From NCBI RefSeq assembly GCF_036785885.1, contig NC_092320.1, positions 16,555,557-16,619,556 of the forward strand: a stretch of 64,000 nt of DNA. The letters are read 5' to 3'. The notes below the pieces were generated by a model. It worked only from the letters and a program-made list of their open reading frames with translations, did not search any database and was not told the origin of the DNA. A program made the position numbers and the translations under genes. The DNA is from Coffea arabica (Eukaryota > Streptophyta > Magnoliopsida > Gentianales > Rubiaceae). Position 1 is the stretch's first letter. Every line of letters begins with the position of its first letter. Positions 49,084-63,532 of the stretch are shown here, one piece after another.

Positions 49084-49677
49084 CTATCAGTGTGTATTTT
49101 TTATTTTTTTTTACATTAATAGGTTTACCCTTCTTGCTAATTTTTTTTCTTAAGGTAGGGGAAAAATTCAAAAACATATTAGTTAAAGAGTAAGTTTTTA
49201 TACATTGAATCTTAAACCTCATCCTTCTTGCTAATTTTTTCAAAGGCAAGGAAAAATTCAAGAAAATATTAGTTAAAGAGTAAGTTTTTTATACACTATC
49301 AGTGAACAATTTTTTTTTCTTTTTACACTAGAAGATTCACCCTTCTTGCTAATTTTTTTAAGGTAGGGAAAAAACTCAAGTTACATATTAGTTACAAAGT
49401 AAGTTTTTTGATGCAATGCATTGTCAGTATATAATTTTTTTTTTTTTTACACTAGAAGATTCACCCTTCTTGCTACTTTATCTCAGGGCAAGGAAAAATT
49501 CAATAGCATATTAGTTAAAGGGTAAGTTTTTAATACATTGTTAGTGTACAAATTTTTTCATAATAGCATATTCACCTTTCTTCCTAATTTTTTTGTCAAG
49601 GCAAGGAAAACTTCAACAACATATTAGTTAAAGAGTAAATTTTTTATATACTGTCAGTGAACATTTTTTTTACACTA
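49084..49677 (-). repeat. ~100-bp tandem repeat, blocks 7/8 (inverted)
   Basis: Reverse complement of the repeat at 8723. Confidence 0.85.
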
Positions 49678-50362
49678 GCATATTTAGATCATGCCATATA
49701 ATATAAATTCAAATTTGGGATTCAAATCATTCACATATGTGATGCATTTATAACTACTAGTGTTTAAAAAATCACTACACACATGTGATGCACTTAAGAA
49801 GTTTATGAGGAATTTATCTGTGTGGTTGTTTTCTTAAGCACCGACTCTAGTGAATTATATGGAGAGGGCTAGTGCAGTCAGGTACAGTTCAGTCCGGTTA
49901 TTGTATTTATTATATTATTTGATGCGTAATTACATTACATTATTGTATTCAAGATAAAATTAATATATATGAATAAAATATTCAACATAGTACAATATTA
50001 TGATGTATGTGTACACTACAAATTTAAACATGTACACTGAACGGACCAAACCGTACAAAAACACAATTGTATTGAGTCATTGTCCAAATTTATATATACG
50101 CGAGCAACACGATATTTATCAAGGTATTTTGTTAGGATAGTCTAGCGAGTTCTTATGCACCAACTCTTCTGACTTGCGCGATTATTGGTTACTCAAGAAT
50201 TCTTTCCCGTTATTATGAATTCTTCCTTTCCAGTTAGACTGGTAATATTTCTTTTCTCAGCATATATGGGCAGCACCAAAAAAAAAAAAAAAGACTATTC
50301 CTCCAAAAAAAAAATAATAAATAAAGAAGAAGATCATACTTCACTAAAGAGACCAAACACCA

Positions 50363-50368
50363 TTTATT
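50363..50368 (-). terminator. Candidate polyadenylation signal of copy 5
   Basis: AATAAA on the - strand, 188 bp beyond the stop at 50556. Confidence 0.65.
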
Positions 50369-50555
50369 CAGGCAAAAACAAGAAACAATACATGTTAAGC
50401 TGATAAAGGCTATATGAGATACGTAATAAAAGGCACTGCATCACAAGACAAGATGCTAGTTTCATGCTTATAACATCAGACCGTGATATATAGAAAAAGC
50501 AGAATTGCTTTCTAATTAATGAAGCACCAGCAATTATTTCAACATTTAAACTATT

Positions 50556-51676
50556 CTAAGCAGTGGGATAAGAAGCCTGGCTGGCGATGCCACAAAGGCC
50601 TTCTGGAGCACCAGTGTCTCTCTGAAGGCGCATGTACCCATCCTCACCCCAGCTAGTTCCCCAGGAATTCTTAACCAACCAATACTTGGTTCCATCCTCA
50701 CTTGTACCGTATCCAACTAGTGTCACGGCATGGTCCAAGTTATTCCCACAATCGCCGGAGAAAACGCCGCTTTGATAGTTTTTGAAGTCCATGCCGCTGC
50801 CTTCAATGCCAACTGATACGGGTTGTTTAGACACGGCCTGCAGAAGAGCATCCTCGTTATTCTGAGGGACATCTTCATAACTTGTGATCCGGACAGCTCC
50901 TTGGTCGTTATTGCAAGTGCCATCAGCTCCTTGATATGGGTACTCGGATTCAGTGGCGAGGCCATTGCTAGCAATGAAATTAAATGCTTCATCCATGCGA
51001 CCTCCACTGCAGCCATGATTACTACTGGTATCACAGTCAACAAGCTGTTGCTCAGACAGCGAGGTTAGCTGACCGGCTTTGAGTTTATGAATTCCTTCTA
51101 CGGCTGCAACAGCTGAAAATGCCCAACAACATCCTGCATTTTCATTATCCAAAGGGGTTTTTCATCCTAATTAGCCCAACTTCATATAGACATTTTGGCA
51201 TGGAAAGCATATACTAATGGTGGTCAAATATTGGACTTACCACAAGCTGCCTGGTCCTTGACTCCAGTGACAGCACCTTTCTGTCTCCAGTCCGTGGAAG
51301 GCGGAGCGTCACTGACATCTGCATACCTGAATGAAGTTCCTTGAGATACGTCTTTCCTTGGTTTGTAGTTGTACCCAGTGCTGGCTGATAGGAACTCTTC
51401 GTTTGTCAGGTCAGCAAATCGGTTAATGCCCAACACGTAAGACTTGTTCCCAGCCTTGTTGAAGGCCTCAATGTACTCCACAGTTTCCTTGAAAATCTTG
51501 AATCGCTTTGCCTTCTCTGCCTCATCCTTGTAAACCCGTCCGTGTTCAACCATCCACTGCTCGTGCTTTTCAGTCAATGAGGCTTCATCCAAGCTGCGGG
51601 CCGTAGCTTGAGAAGCCAACATCGCCAGCAGTAAGAATGCGGCAGTAACCAGCATAGAATTGAATGTCCAAGCCAT
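50556..51676 (-). CDS. Papain-like cysteine protease, SAG12/SAG39 type (copy 5, block 8)
   Basis: Exon 1 51241-51676, exon 2 50556-51133 on the - strand; translation identical to the other copies. Promoter, leader and AATAAA are all present. Only the linked markers (T at u8321, 85-nt AT tract) set this unit apart. Confidence 0.95.
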
Positions 51677-51799
51677 TGTTTGATTAAGAGCTCAAAGAAA
51701 CAAGTGAATGGAAGAATCTGAGAGTATAAAGCCAATAAATTATGGTGCAAAAGATTTGAATGGGAAGCCACACTGCTTCCATTCAGAATACCAGCTAGC

Positions 51800-51808
51800 T
51801 ATTTATAG
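51800..51808 (-). promoter_or_regulatory. TATA box of protease copy 5
   Basis: CTATAAATA on the - strand, 124 bp before the start codon at 51676. Confidence 0.8.
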
Positions 51809-52349
51809 ATTTCAGTTCGGAAAGCTGAGTTAATTATGACCAAATTTCCATCGTTTTGGTCCTAGAAACTCTGGCAAAATTATGCCCTAGATTGATGGGC
51901 AATCAGAAGCTCGGTTGGCATGCGTGAGCGTTGGTTTTGGGGCAGACGTAGGAAGTATTTGTGATACTCTTTATCAAACTATTAAGAATTAGTTATATGT
52001 GATACTCTTTAGTGAATGGTCTATTTAGAAACAACTTTATTCCCCTTTTCTTCTAATGAAACCTATCCTGAAATTATGCACTATTTCTTACTTAGACATT
52101 TGTACCTTATGCTCTTGCAGTTTATCTTATATTTAAGTAATTGAAGAAATATGAAACTAAAAAATAATATAATATATTGAAAAGCGGTGAGGTGTCTTAA
52201 AATAAAAAATGTTTGCATCTTTCACATTTGGAAACATCTATATATGACTACACTAATATCAAATCAGGTGATGCAATGTATCCAAAAATTGGAGTTTTGA
52301 ATGCAACGTTCAAAATAAACACGAGTTAAGGGTATAATTCAACTTGATT

Positions 52350-53435
52350 TTTTTAGGTAAATAATAAAGAAAAGTACAACAGATGGGGATGGCAAACCCG
52401 TCTATTGTCCTCATCAAAAGCAAAGGATACTTCACGGGGACATGATTCAATAAACACAAAGTATCTATCCAGATTACATCCCAGTATAGCTAGTGGTGCA
52501 TCAGCACATCCCAGAATCACTTTAGTTGAACAAGAAGATGCCATCGAAGTCTATGCAGCAAGTCCAGTCGGAGAAGTTGATAAACTGCCGGAGTTCATTC
52601 TTCCCCGTCGAACACTCTTGTGCTCCGCGATTGGTAAGGGTAAGGACAAAAATTGATGGCTGTTCAAGACCTGTAATGAGCAAGACCTCAGTAATTTGTA
52701 AACCAAGAAGCTGATTCGCTAATGAAGTCTATGCGGCAAGTCTTGCAGAAGAAGTTGATGAAGTTTCGATCGGAGTTCAATCTGCCCCGCGGAACATTCA
52801 AGTGCCGCCGCAATTTGTGTAAGGATTAGGACAGCAGAAGTTGATGGCTGTTAAAGAAATGTAAAGACCGGGACCTCAAGTAATTTACTGCAGTGTAACG
52901 GCGAAGACCTCGAAATTCATGTCCCATGCAGCAATTTCTGTGGAATTGATAAAGTCTCCATTAGAGTTCCGTTCGGAACATGCCAATGGCGGAGTCAGGA
53001 CCCTAGAGTTAGGGCGTCAATTTACGATAGCACGATAATAGTAGAGTTTAAAACCAATAAATATGTCCATCTTAAAAATTCATACTCTCCTATGGTAAAT
53101 ATACTTTTTTTTAATTTAAATTGCGCTTAAAATTTATAGTGAAAATTACCTTTGAATTAACATTTTTGGTAAGTCTAACACTCTTGTGAAGGGTGATGAT
53201 TATAATTTTTTAATTATTTTTGGGAGCTATGTATGATAGGAAAGGGATTTTTTAAAATTTTAGAAGGGCAAATAAGTAACGATATTAGAAATTTCTGAAC
53301 TTTCTAAGCTTAAAACATAATTTTCTCAAAATTGAGGGGGTGCAATTGTTCTCCCTCAACTATATGTGGCTCCACCGCTGAAACATGCAAGTGCGACCGC
53401 GGTTACTAAGGCCGACTTGCAAGGACTAGAGCAGC
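52350..53435 (+). pseudogene. Degenerate module region, block 8 (inverted)
   Basis: Reverse complement; the 83-codon frame is at 52405-52656. Confidence 0.5.
52984..53380 (-). mobile_element. hAT-like MITE C, block 8 (inverted)
   Basis: Complete reverse complement. Confidence 0.8.
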
Positions 53436-54488
53436 AAAATGTCACGCAGAGAGTGAATTAAGTACCGAACTTTATTTTAGTTTTAGTCTATTTGAGTAAA
53501 TTCCTAGGGTTGAAAGAGAAATGAAATTACTTGATTCTCAAAATCATCTCCATGAGAAAAGAGTTTGGTTTGCTAACTAATCAAGTTAATTATAAATAGT
53601 ATTTTGTGCTCAGTAAAATTTTAAATTTAACTTGAACTTGATTCAATCAGCATAAAACTTGAAATTTATGTGTAAAAAAACTCAAGTTACTATAAATTGA
53701 TTCAAGCTTGACTTGATTAAAGGTTATTTTAGTTCAATTTTTTGATAAGCAAATATGCCAAATTTGAACGTATTGCTGAACACATTAAAATAAATAAACA
53801 AAATTAAACACTGAAGTGTTTGGGTTGAGTAGACTCATTTACACTTGTATAAATGATGCCATTAGTAATCCTTGAAATTAAGTTCCTCGTGCTCTTAGTT
53901 AAATCCTCAACTTTTGAATGTGTCATCCTGGCTCTAATCTTTTCAATTTTCAAGCCAAATTCAAGTTTTTTTTTCCATTTTAATTGCCTTCCTTGGGTTT
54001 GACTTGATGTCAATTTAGAAAGTAGGCAAACATTTTTGCTGCCTCTTATGGTTTTATTTAAATTAATTAGTGTTTAAGGTACATAATATATGCGTGCCGG
54101 TGATTAAAATTATGATCACTTGTAAATATTTGTCACAAAAAATGTTTTTCACTTGGAAAATATTTATGGTGAGGGTTTCTTGTATTGTGTTCACTTATTT
54201 ATTTGGTAGTTGCTAACGTAATTAAAATCTCTACATTAAGCTCTTAAAAATAGGAGGCTGGGGAAGCAATCAATTCACTAAATTACCCTTGAAATTATTA
54301 TTTCTGTATGTGTAGAAAAGGTAAATACTCTTACTAGTGAAGATATTACAAGAAGTTTAAAAAATGGCAAATATGTACTGGCACCACATAGTGGACTCCT
54401 CCTTTGTGTATTGTGTAGACTAGGTTAGTCTAACTGTGGAAGTCACAGCCGAAAATTTTATTTTAATTCATACTCTCTTGCATAATTG

Positions 54489-54568
54489 CAATGTTTCTAA
54501 ACTCGGACTGGCCAGTGAATCGGAGAAGGGAGCAGTTCACGGTCCGACCGACCGATTTATCGGTTCAT

Positions 54569-54655
<87 letters not shown>

Positions 54656-55848
54656 GCTTGCAACTTCAGTACTAAGCACTCACAGTCACAGGTCGTCACT
54701 CTACACTTGAACTTGACGACTCATGCACAATCCAACATAGTTATTGATAACTTAAGTCCTTAAAATGCATTCATCAACACAATTTAAAACTAAATTTAAG
54801 TTGAGATAATAATAAAATTTCTAAAATATATACATGAAATGGAATGATAAACATAACCAAAATTTCTAAACCAAGTTGGACTGTCTGCATCAATTAAAAA
54901 AAAAAACCACCTATTTTGTACTTGTACTCCCCCAACAAAGCAAAAAGGGTACAAACCAGAGATTTTTAAAAAAAAAAAATCGAAGAAAGAAATAATAGTT
55001 ATAAAATGAAACTAAAATTAAAAAAAAAAACTAATGGAATAAATTCATACCTTGAAGACCTTCACTGGATTGGTCAATGGCACTGCCAACAAAACAAACC
55101 CCAGTCAATGATGATTGCCTGGCTTCGAGTTATCTTTATCTATAAACAAAAATAGACAAAAAAGGACGAATTCATGTAAAAAAATAAAATAAAATAAAAA
55201 AGAAACTAGATTACTAGATTAGTGCTTCTTTAGATTTCCTTCAAAATTTACCTGTGCATTACACGAACTGCAACTCTGCAACTGAGCCAAAGAAATCATA
55301 CAAAAATAGTTCAATTCATGGCCGAAAGGCTAAAAGGAGAAGAGGGAAAAGAAGATAGAGGAGGATGAGCCGATGAGGAAGTAAAGCAAAACAAAGAAAT
55401 AAGAGCCGACGTGTCTTAGTCGCTAGTGCTGGGGTTTCTCTTTTTTAATTTAATTTTTAGTTTTTCACTAAATAAGTTAAGTAGATTTATACACAAAATA
55501 CGTTTGTCCTGTGGTTGTAGTCTAACGGTAAGAAATCCTTCTTGTTGCCTTAAGGATTACGGTTCAAATCTTAGTGGTTGCATTCTTGAAATTGTTTTCA
55601 TTTGAAAATTTTTAAAACTGCCGGTTCACTGTCTAAACGAGGATTAGGGTTCAAATCTTAGTGGTTGCATTCTTGAAATTGTTTTCATTTGAAAATTTTC
55701 AAAACCGCCGGTTCATTGTCTAAACGATTTTTCACAGTTTGTCCAGTTCACTTGGTTTCTAACGATTTTTCATTAATCTCCGGTTTTAGCATTAGACCGG
55801 ACCGTTGAAATGTCCGGTTTGCAGTGCAGTCCAATTCTGAAAACATTG
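54489..55848 (-). mobile_element. hAT-like element B, block 8 (inverted)
   Basis: Complete reverse complement; 85-nt AT tract. Confidence 0.78.
54571..54655. repeat. (AT)n microsatellite, 85 nt, block 8
   Basis: Longest class, with the TATTATGC end variant. Confidence 0.95.
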
Positions 55849-56230
55849 CATGATTGTGGTACCAATTAGCTGAAAACAACCGATTTGAGGAACACTTATG
55901 GAGATAATTTTACACAATGAATTGTAAGGTAACGGAAGAAAATCAAAGACTCAAAATCTTAACCCCTTAACTAGTCTCCATTATTACGTTGGCAGATCCA
56001 TAACATATTGTAACTGTAACTACTTGGCTAACTAAATCAAGACTGTCGGGCATACTCTCCAAGCCCAGACAACTAGATGTAATCGAGAGTTTGCTAAAAA
56101 TGCTTAAAAACTATAATTTTTTTTCTTGTTATCAAATACATTTGAATATGTTAATATCTAAATTCATTAACTTTAAATGCTAAATTGGGGTTTTCAAAAA
56201 AGGCCTAAGTTTTTTTTATGTACTATCAGT

Positions 56231-58048
56231 CAGTGTTTTCAGAACCGGACCGGACCGGCCGGTTCAACCGGTTGGACCGCGAACCGGACAGGCCAACGGT
56301 CCGGTCTAGAGCTAAACCCGGAGAGTAGTCAAGAACCGCTGGAAACCGGATGACTCGGACGAACCGGAAAAACCCGCTTAGACCGTGAACCGGCGGTTTT
56401 TGAAACTTTTCAAAATGAAATTCCAAATTGTAGCTGCCAAGAGTCAAACACCAAACCTTGTGTTTGTTATAAGAAGCCCTTACCACTGAGCCATAGGCAG
56501 CGGACATGATTATTTTGTGCAAATATCTACTTAACTTATTAAATGAAAAACTAAAAACACCCTAAACCTAAGATACATCAAACTTATTTCTTTGTATATA
56601 AAACATATATAAATGCAAAGATAGTAATAATTGTTAGTATATGTATATATATAATAAATTAGGTGTATTAAATGTGTTAGGACAACCGTTAAAAAAATCC
56701 TTTAATAAAATAGCTTTTTCAAATTATTTTTTAAATTTTTGTAGAAAATGTACGACAACGATTTAATATGTGTAGAATAAAAATAATCAAGAAATAAATT
56801 TGTGAAAAAATAAAAAATTAAAAAAAATGACAATCTAATTTGGTAACTAAATTGAATTGTTTAGATAAGTTATTGTTTTCAAAAATTTTAATTACATCAA
56901 AAACACTTGTGCTTTACATCACAAATATATTGTTGGTATATCTATGTTTGTTAATGTACTCCCCTTGATTATTAATGTAATCCCCTTGATTTTTTAATTT
57001 GTGAAAATAAATAAAAATACTTAGACTTTTAATTTCAGTTACAATCTCACAATAAAATAATGGTTGAAATGCAATAATAGATAGAAAGATTGAGTAGGGA
57101 TATTCTTGCTCAATTGACATTGTAGACAAGTATTTAGGAAAAAAATTGATAAGTAATTATTATTTTAAAAAATATTTATAATTACATTGTACACATTCGT
57201 ACTTTACATCATGACTCCTTGATTTTTTTTTTTAATTTGTGTGAATAAACAAAATACTTAAAAATTTTAATTTCAATTACAATCTCAAAACAATATCGTA
57301 GGTAGTAACATTGAATAAGGATATTGTTACCTAACTGACTGGTAAATAAATATTAAATAAGGGAACATTGATAAATAATTGGGCGCTAATAACAATTTTC
57401 TAGTGGACAAAAAATGTGAATATGGAGAATTTTTTTTCTTTCCAATGAATATGGACTGAGTGAGAAAGTCAAATGGCCGAATTGAAAACACAAATTTGAA
57501 AAAAGTTAAAAAAGAATTATTTTTTTAACCCAAATTATTTAATGCTACAACCACTCACTTTTATCTCATTTTTTGTTTCTTATCAAGTTTGCATTTCTAT
57601 TTTCGATTCTCTTGACTTCCTTCGAACTCCAAACTTTCTTTTTTAAATTGCAATCTCTAAATCCCAGAGGCATAAATTTAAAATTTAAGTTTACAATGTC
57701 AAATCCTCATAGACGTGAATTTTGTATAATTTCAAAATATTGTGATATTTTTTGGATAGATTTAAGATTATTTTGGTAGATATAATTGAAATTGAAATGA
57801 AATTTATTTGTTTTAACTTATAATTTAAAAAATTTATTTTTGAAAATCCAAGTTATTCAAAAATAGTAAACTTTTCATCATATAAAGTTTTAAATTAGTC
57901 TATTGCATGTCTTATTTTGTGCATATATATATTTATATAAATTATTTTTAAAAAAATTCATTGAACCGAGGTTGAACCGGTCCGACCGGTTGAACCTCGA
58001 CCCTTTCACTTCGCCGGTTCAATTGACGGTCCGGGTTTTAAAACATTG
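56231..58048 (+). mobile_element. hAT-like element A, block 8 (inverted)
   Basis: Complete reverse complement; u2053 is C on the unit strand. Confidence 0.82.
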
Positions 58049-58642
58049 CTATCAGTGTGTATTTTTTATTTTTTTTTACATTAATAGGTTTACCCTTCTT
58101 GCTAATTTTTTTTCTTAAGGTAGGGGAAAAATTCAAAAACATATTAGTTAAAGAGTAAGTTTTTATACATTGAATCTTAAACCTCATCCTTCTTGCTAAT
58201 TTTTTCAAAGGCAAGGAAAAATTCAAGAAAATATTAGTTAAAGAGTAAGTTTTTTATACACTATCAGTGAACAATTTTTTTTTCTTTTTACACTAGAAGA
58301 TTCACCCTTCTTGCTAATTTTTTTAAGGTAGGGAAAAAACTCAAGTTACATATTAGTTACAAAGTAAGTTTTTTGATGCAATGCATTGTCAGTATATAAT
58401 TTTTTTTTTTTTTACACTAGAAGATTCACCCTTCTTGCTACTTTATCTCAGGGCAAGGAAAAATTCAATAGCATATTAGTTAAAGGGTAAGTTTTTAATA
58501 CATTGTTAGTGTACAAATTTTTTCATAATAGCATATTCACCTTTCTTCCTAATTTTTTTGTCAAGGCAAGGAAAACTTCAACAACATATTAGTTAAAGAG
58601 TAAATTTTTTATATACTGTCAGTGAACATTTTTTTTACACTA
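58049..58642 (-). repeat. ~100-bp tandem repeat, blocks 8/9 (inverted)
   Basis: Reverse complement of the repeat at 8723. Confidence 0.85.
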
Positions 58643-59327
58643 GCATATTTAGATCATGCCATATAATATAAATTCAAATTTGGGATTCAAATCATTCACA
58701 TATGTGATGCATTTATAACTACTAGTGTTTAAAAAATCACTACACACATGTGATGCACTTAAGAAGTTTATGAGGAATTTATCTGTGTGGTTGTTTTCTT
58801 AAGCACCGACTCTAGTGAATTATATGGAGAGGGCTAGTGCAGTCAGGTACAGTTCAGTCCGGTTATTGTATTTATTATATTATTTGATGCGTAATTACAT
58901 TACATTATTGTATTCAAGATAAAATTAATATATATGAATAAAATATTCAACATAGTACAATATTATGATGTATGTGTACACTACAAATTTAAACATGTAC
59001 ACTGAACGGACCAAACCGTACAAAAACACAATTGTATTGAGTCATTGTCCAAATTTATATATACGCGAGCAACACGATATTTATCAAGGTATTTTGTTAG
59101 GATAGTCTAGCGAGTTCTTATGCACCAACTCTTCTGACTTGCGCGATTATTGGTTACTCAAGAATTCTTTCCCGTTATTATGAATTCTTCCTTTCCAGTT
59201 AGACTGGTAATATTTCTTTTCTCAGCATATATGGGCAGCACCAAAAAAAAAAAAAAAGACTATTCCTCCAAAAAAAAAATAATAAATAAAGAAGAAGATC
59301 ATACTTCACTAAAGAGACCAAACACCA

Positions 59328-59333
59328 TTTATT
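59328..59333 (-). terminator. Candidate polyadenylation signal of copy 6
   Basis: AATAAA on the - strand, 188 bp beyond the stop at 59521. Confidence 0.65.
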
Positions 59334-59520
59334 CAGGCAAAAACAAGAAACAATACATGTTAAGCTGATAAAGGCTATATGAGATACGTAATAAAAGGCA
59401 CTGCATCACAAGACAAGATGCTAGTTTCATGCTTATAACATCAGACCGTGATATATAGAAAAAGCAGAATTGCTTTCTAATTAATGAAGCACCAGCAATT
59501 ATTTCAACATTTAAACTATT

Positions 59521-60641
59521 CTAAGCAGTGGGATAAGAAGCCTGGCTGGCGATGCCACAAAGGCCTTCTGGAGCACCAGTGTCTCTCTGAAGGCGCATGT
59601 ACCCATCCTCACCCCAGCTAGTTCCCCAGGAATTCTTAACCAACCAATACTTGGTTCCATCCTCACTTGTACCGTATCCAACTAGTGTCACGGCATGGTC
59701 CAAGTTATTCCCACAATCGCCGGAGAAAACGCCGCTTTGATAGTTTTTGAAGTCCATGCCGCTGCCTTCAATGCCAACTGATACGGGTTGTTTAGACACG
59801 GCCTGCAGAAGAGCATCCTCGTTATTCTGAGGGACATCTTCATAACTTGTGATCCGGACAGCTCCTTGGTCGTTATTGCAAGTGCCATCAGCTCCTTGAT
59901 ATGGGTACTCGGATTCAGTGGCGAGGCCATTGCTAGCAATGAAATTAAATGCTTCATCCATGCGACCTCCACTGCAGCCATGATTACTACTGGTATCACA
60001 GTCAACAAGCTGTTGCTCAGACAGCGAGGTTAGCTGACCGGCTTTGAGTTTATGAATTCCTTCTACGGCTGCAACAGCTGAAAATGCCCAACAACATCCT
60101 GCATTTTCATTATCCAAAGGGGTTTTTCATCCTAATTAGCCCAACTTCATATAGACATTTTGGCATGGAAAGCATATACTAATGGTGGTCAAATATTGGA
60201 CTTACCACAAGCTGCCTGGTCCTTGACTCCAGTGACAGCACCTTTCTGTCTCCAGTCCGTGGAAGGCGGAGCGTCACTGACATCTGCATACCTGAATGAA
60301 GTTCCTTGAGATACGTCTTTCCTTGGTTTGTAGTTGTACCCAGTGCTGGCTGATAGGAACTCTTCGTTTGTCAGGTCAGCAAATCGGTTAATGCCCAACA
60401 CGTAAGACTTGTTCCCAGCCTTGTTGAAGGCCTCAATGTACTCCACAGTTTCCTTGAAAATCTTGAATCGCTTTGCCTTCTCTGCCTCATCCTTGTAAAC
60501 CCGTCCGTGTTCAACCATCCACTGCTCGTGCTTTTCAGTCAATGAGGCTTCATCCAAGCTGCGGGCCGTAGCTTGAGAAGCCAACATCGCCAGCAGTAAG
60601 AATGCGGCAGTAACCAGCATAGAATTGAATGTCCAAGCCAT
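59521..60641 (-). CDS. Papain-like cysteine protease, SAG12/SAG39 type (copy 6, block 9)
   Basis: Exon 1 60206-60641, exon 2 59521-60098 on the - strand; translation identical. The linked eight-A run at u4426 is shared with blocks 3 and 4 and not with blocks 7 and 8. The unit continues upstream to the window end. Confidence 0.95.
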
Positions 60642-60764
60642 TGTTTGATTAAGAGCTCAAAGAAACAAGTGAATGGAAGAATCTGAGAGTATAAAGCCAA
60701 TAAATTATGGTGCAAAAGATTTGAATGGGAAGCCACACTGCTTCCATTCAGAATACCAGCTAGC

Positions 60765-60773
60765 TATTTATAG
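60765..60773 (-). promoter_or_regulatory. TATA box of protease copy 6
   Basis: CTATAAATA on the - strand, 124 bp before the start codon at 60641. Confidence 0.8.
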
Positions 60774-61314
60774 ATTTCAGTTCGGAAAGCTGAGTTAATT
60801 ATGACCAAATTTCCATCGTTTTGGTCCTAGAAACTCTGGCAAAATTATGCCCTAGATTGATGGGCAATCAGAAGCTCGGTTGGCATGCGTGAGCGTTGGT
60901 TTTGGGGCAGACGTAGGAAGTATTTGTGATACTCTTTATCAAACTATTAAGAATTAGTTATATGTGATACTCTTTAGTGAATGGTCTATTTAGAAACAAC
61001 TTTATTCCCCTTTTCTTCTAATGAAACCTATCCTGAAATTATGCACTATTTCTTACTTAGACATTTGTACCTTATGCTCTTGCAGTTTATCTTATATTTA
61101 AGTAATTGAAGAAATATGAAACTAAAAAATAATATAATATATTGAAAAGCGGTGAGGTGTCTTAAAATAAAAAATGTTTGCATCTTTCACATTTGGAAAC
61201 ATCTATATATGACTACACTAATATCAAATCAGGTGATGCAATGTATCCAAAAATTGGAGTTTTGAATGCAACGTTCAAAATAAACACGAGTTAAGGGTAT
61301 AATTCAACTTGATT

Positions 61315-62400
61315 TTTTTAGGTAAATAATAAAGAAAAGTACAACAGATGGGGATGGCAAACCCGTCTATTGTCCTCATCAAAAGCAAAGGATACTTCAC
61401 GGGGACATGATTCAATAAACACAAAGTATCTATCCAGATTACATCCCAGTATAGCTAGTGGTGCATCAGCACATCCCAGAATCACTTTAGTTGAACAAGA
61501 AGATGCCATCGAAGTCTATGCAGCAAGTCCAGTCGGAGAAGTTGATAAACTGCCGGAGTTCATTCTTCCCCGTCGAACACTCTTGTGCTCCGCGATTGGT
61601 AAGGGTAAGGACAAAAATTGATGGCTGTTCAAGACCTGTAATGAGCAAGACCTCAGTAATTTGTAAACCAAGAAGCTGATTCGCTAATGAAGTCTATGCG
61701 GCAAGTCTTGCAGAAGAAGTTGATGAAGTTTCGATCGGAGTTCAATCTGCCCCGCGGAACATTCAAGTGCCGCCGCAATTTGTGTAAGGATTAGGACAGC
61801 AGAAGTTGATGGCTGTTAAAGAAATGTAAAGACCGGGACCTCAAGTAATTTACTGCAGTGTAACGGCGAAGACCTCGAAATTCATGTCCCATGCAGCAAT
61901 TTCTGTGGAATTGATAAAGTCTCCATTAGAGTTCCGTTCGGAACATGCCAATGGCGGAGTCAGGACCCTAGAGTTAGGGCGTCAATTTACGATAGCACGA
62001 TAATAGTAGAGTTTAAAACCAATAAATATGTCCATCTTAAAAATTCATACTCTCCTATGGTAAATATACTTTTTTTTAATTTAAATTGCGCTTAAAATTT
62101 ATAGTGAAAATTACCTTTGAATTAACATTTTTGGTAAGTCTAACACTCTTGTGAAGGGTGATGATTATAATTTTTTAATTATTTTTGGGAGCTATGTATG
62201 ATAGGAAAGGGATTTTTTAAAATTTTAGAAGGGCAAATAAGTAACGATATTAGAAATTTCTGAACTTTCTAAGCTTAAAACATAATTTTCTCAAAATTGA
62301 GGGGGTGCAATTGTTCTCCCTCAACTATATGTGGCTCCACCGCTGAAACATGCAAGTGCGACCGCGGTTACTAAGGCCGACTTGCAAGGACTAGAGCAGC
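61315..62400 (+). pseudogene. Degenerate module region, block 9 (inverted)
   Basis: Reverse complement; the 83-codon frame is at 61370-61621. Confidence 0.5.
61949..62345 (-). mobile_element. hAT-like MITE C, block 9 (inverted)
   Basis: Complete reverse complement. Confidence 0.8.
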
Positions 62401-63452
62401 AAAATGTCACGCAGAGAGTGAATTAAGTACCGAACTTTATTTTAGTTTTAGTCTATTTGAGTAAATTCCTAGGGTTGAAAGAGAAATGAAATTACTTGAT
62501 TCTCAAAATCATCTCCATGAGAAAAGAGTTTGGTTTGCTAACTAATCAAGTTAATTATAAATAGTATTTTGTGCTCAGTAAAATTTTAAATTTAACTTGA
62601 ACTTGATTCAATCAGCATAAAACTTGAAATTTATGTGTAAAAAAACTCAAGTTACTATAAATTGATTCAAGCTTGACTTGATTAAAGGTTATTTTAGTTC
62701 AATTTTTTGATAAGCAAATATGCCAAATTTGAACGTATTGCTGAACACATTAAAATAAATAAACAAAATTAAACACTGAAGTGTTTGGGTTGAGTAGACT
62801 CATTTACACTTGTATAAATGATGCCATTAGTAATCCTTGAAATTAAGTTCCTCGTGCTCTTAGTTAAATCCTCAACTTTTGAATGTGTCATCCTGGCTCT
62901 AATCTTTTCAATTTTCAAGCCAAATTCAAGTTTTTTTTCCATTTTAATTGCCTTCCTTGGGTTTGACTTGATGTCAATTTAGAAAGTAGGCAAACATTTT
63001 TGCTGCCTCTTATGGTTTTATTTAAATTAATTAGTGTTTAAGGTACATAATATATGCGTGCCGGTGATTAAAATTATGATCACTTGTAAATATTTGTCAC
63101 AAAAAATGTTTTTCACTTGGAAAATATTTATGGTGAGGGTTTCTTGTATTGTGTTCACTTATTTATTTGGTAGTTGCTAACGTAATTAAAATCTCTACAT
63201 TAAGCTCTTAAAAATAGGAGGCTGGGGAAGCAATCAATTCACTAAATTACCCTTGAAATTATTATTTCTGTATGTGTAGAAAAGGTAAATACTCTTACTA
63301 GTGAAGATATTACAAGAAGTTTAAAAAATGGCAAATATGTACTGGCACCACATAGTGGACTCCTCCTTTGTGTATTGTGTAGACTAGGTTAGTCTAACTG
63401 TGGAAGTCACAGCCGAAAATTTTATTTTAATTCATACTCTCTTGCATAATTG

Positions 63453-63532
63453 CAATGTTTCTAAACTCGGACTGGCCAGTGAATCGGAGAAGGGAGCAGT
63501 TCACGGTCCGACCGACCGATTTATCGGTTCAT

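Larger units (their letters stand above)
40565..49489 (-). repeat. Array block 7: complete inverted unit (8,925 bp)
   Basis: Position plus u equals 49475, then 49490 after a 45-nt AT tract. G at u8321 (as in block 1), nine A, C at u2053. It contains an intact protease gene on the - strand. Confidence 0.96.
49490..58454 (-). repeat. Array block 8: complete inverted unit (8,965 bp)
   Basis: Position plus u equals 58400, then 58455 after an 85-nt AT tract. T at u8321, nine A, C at u2053. It contains an intact protease gene. Confidence 0.96.
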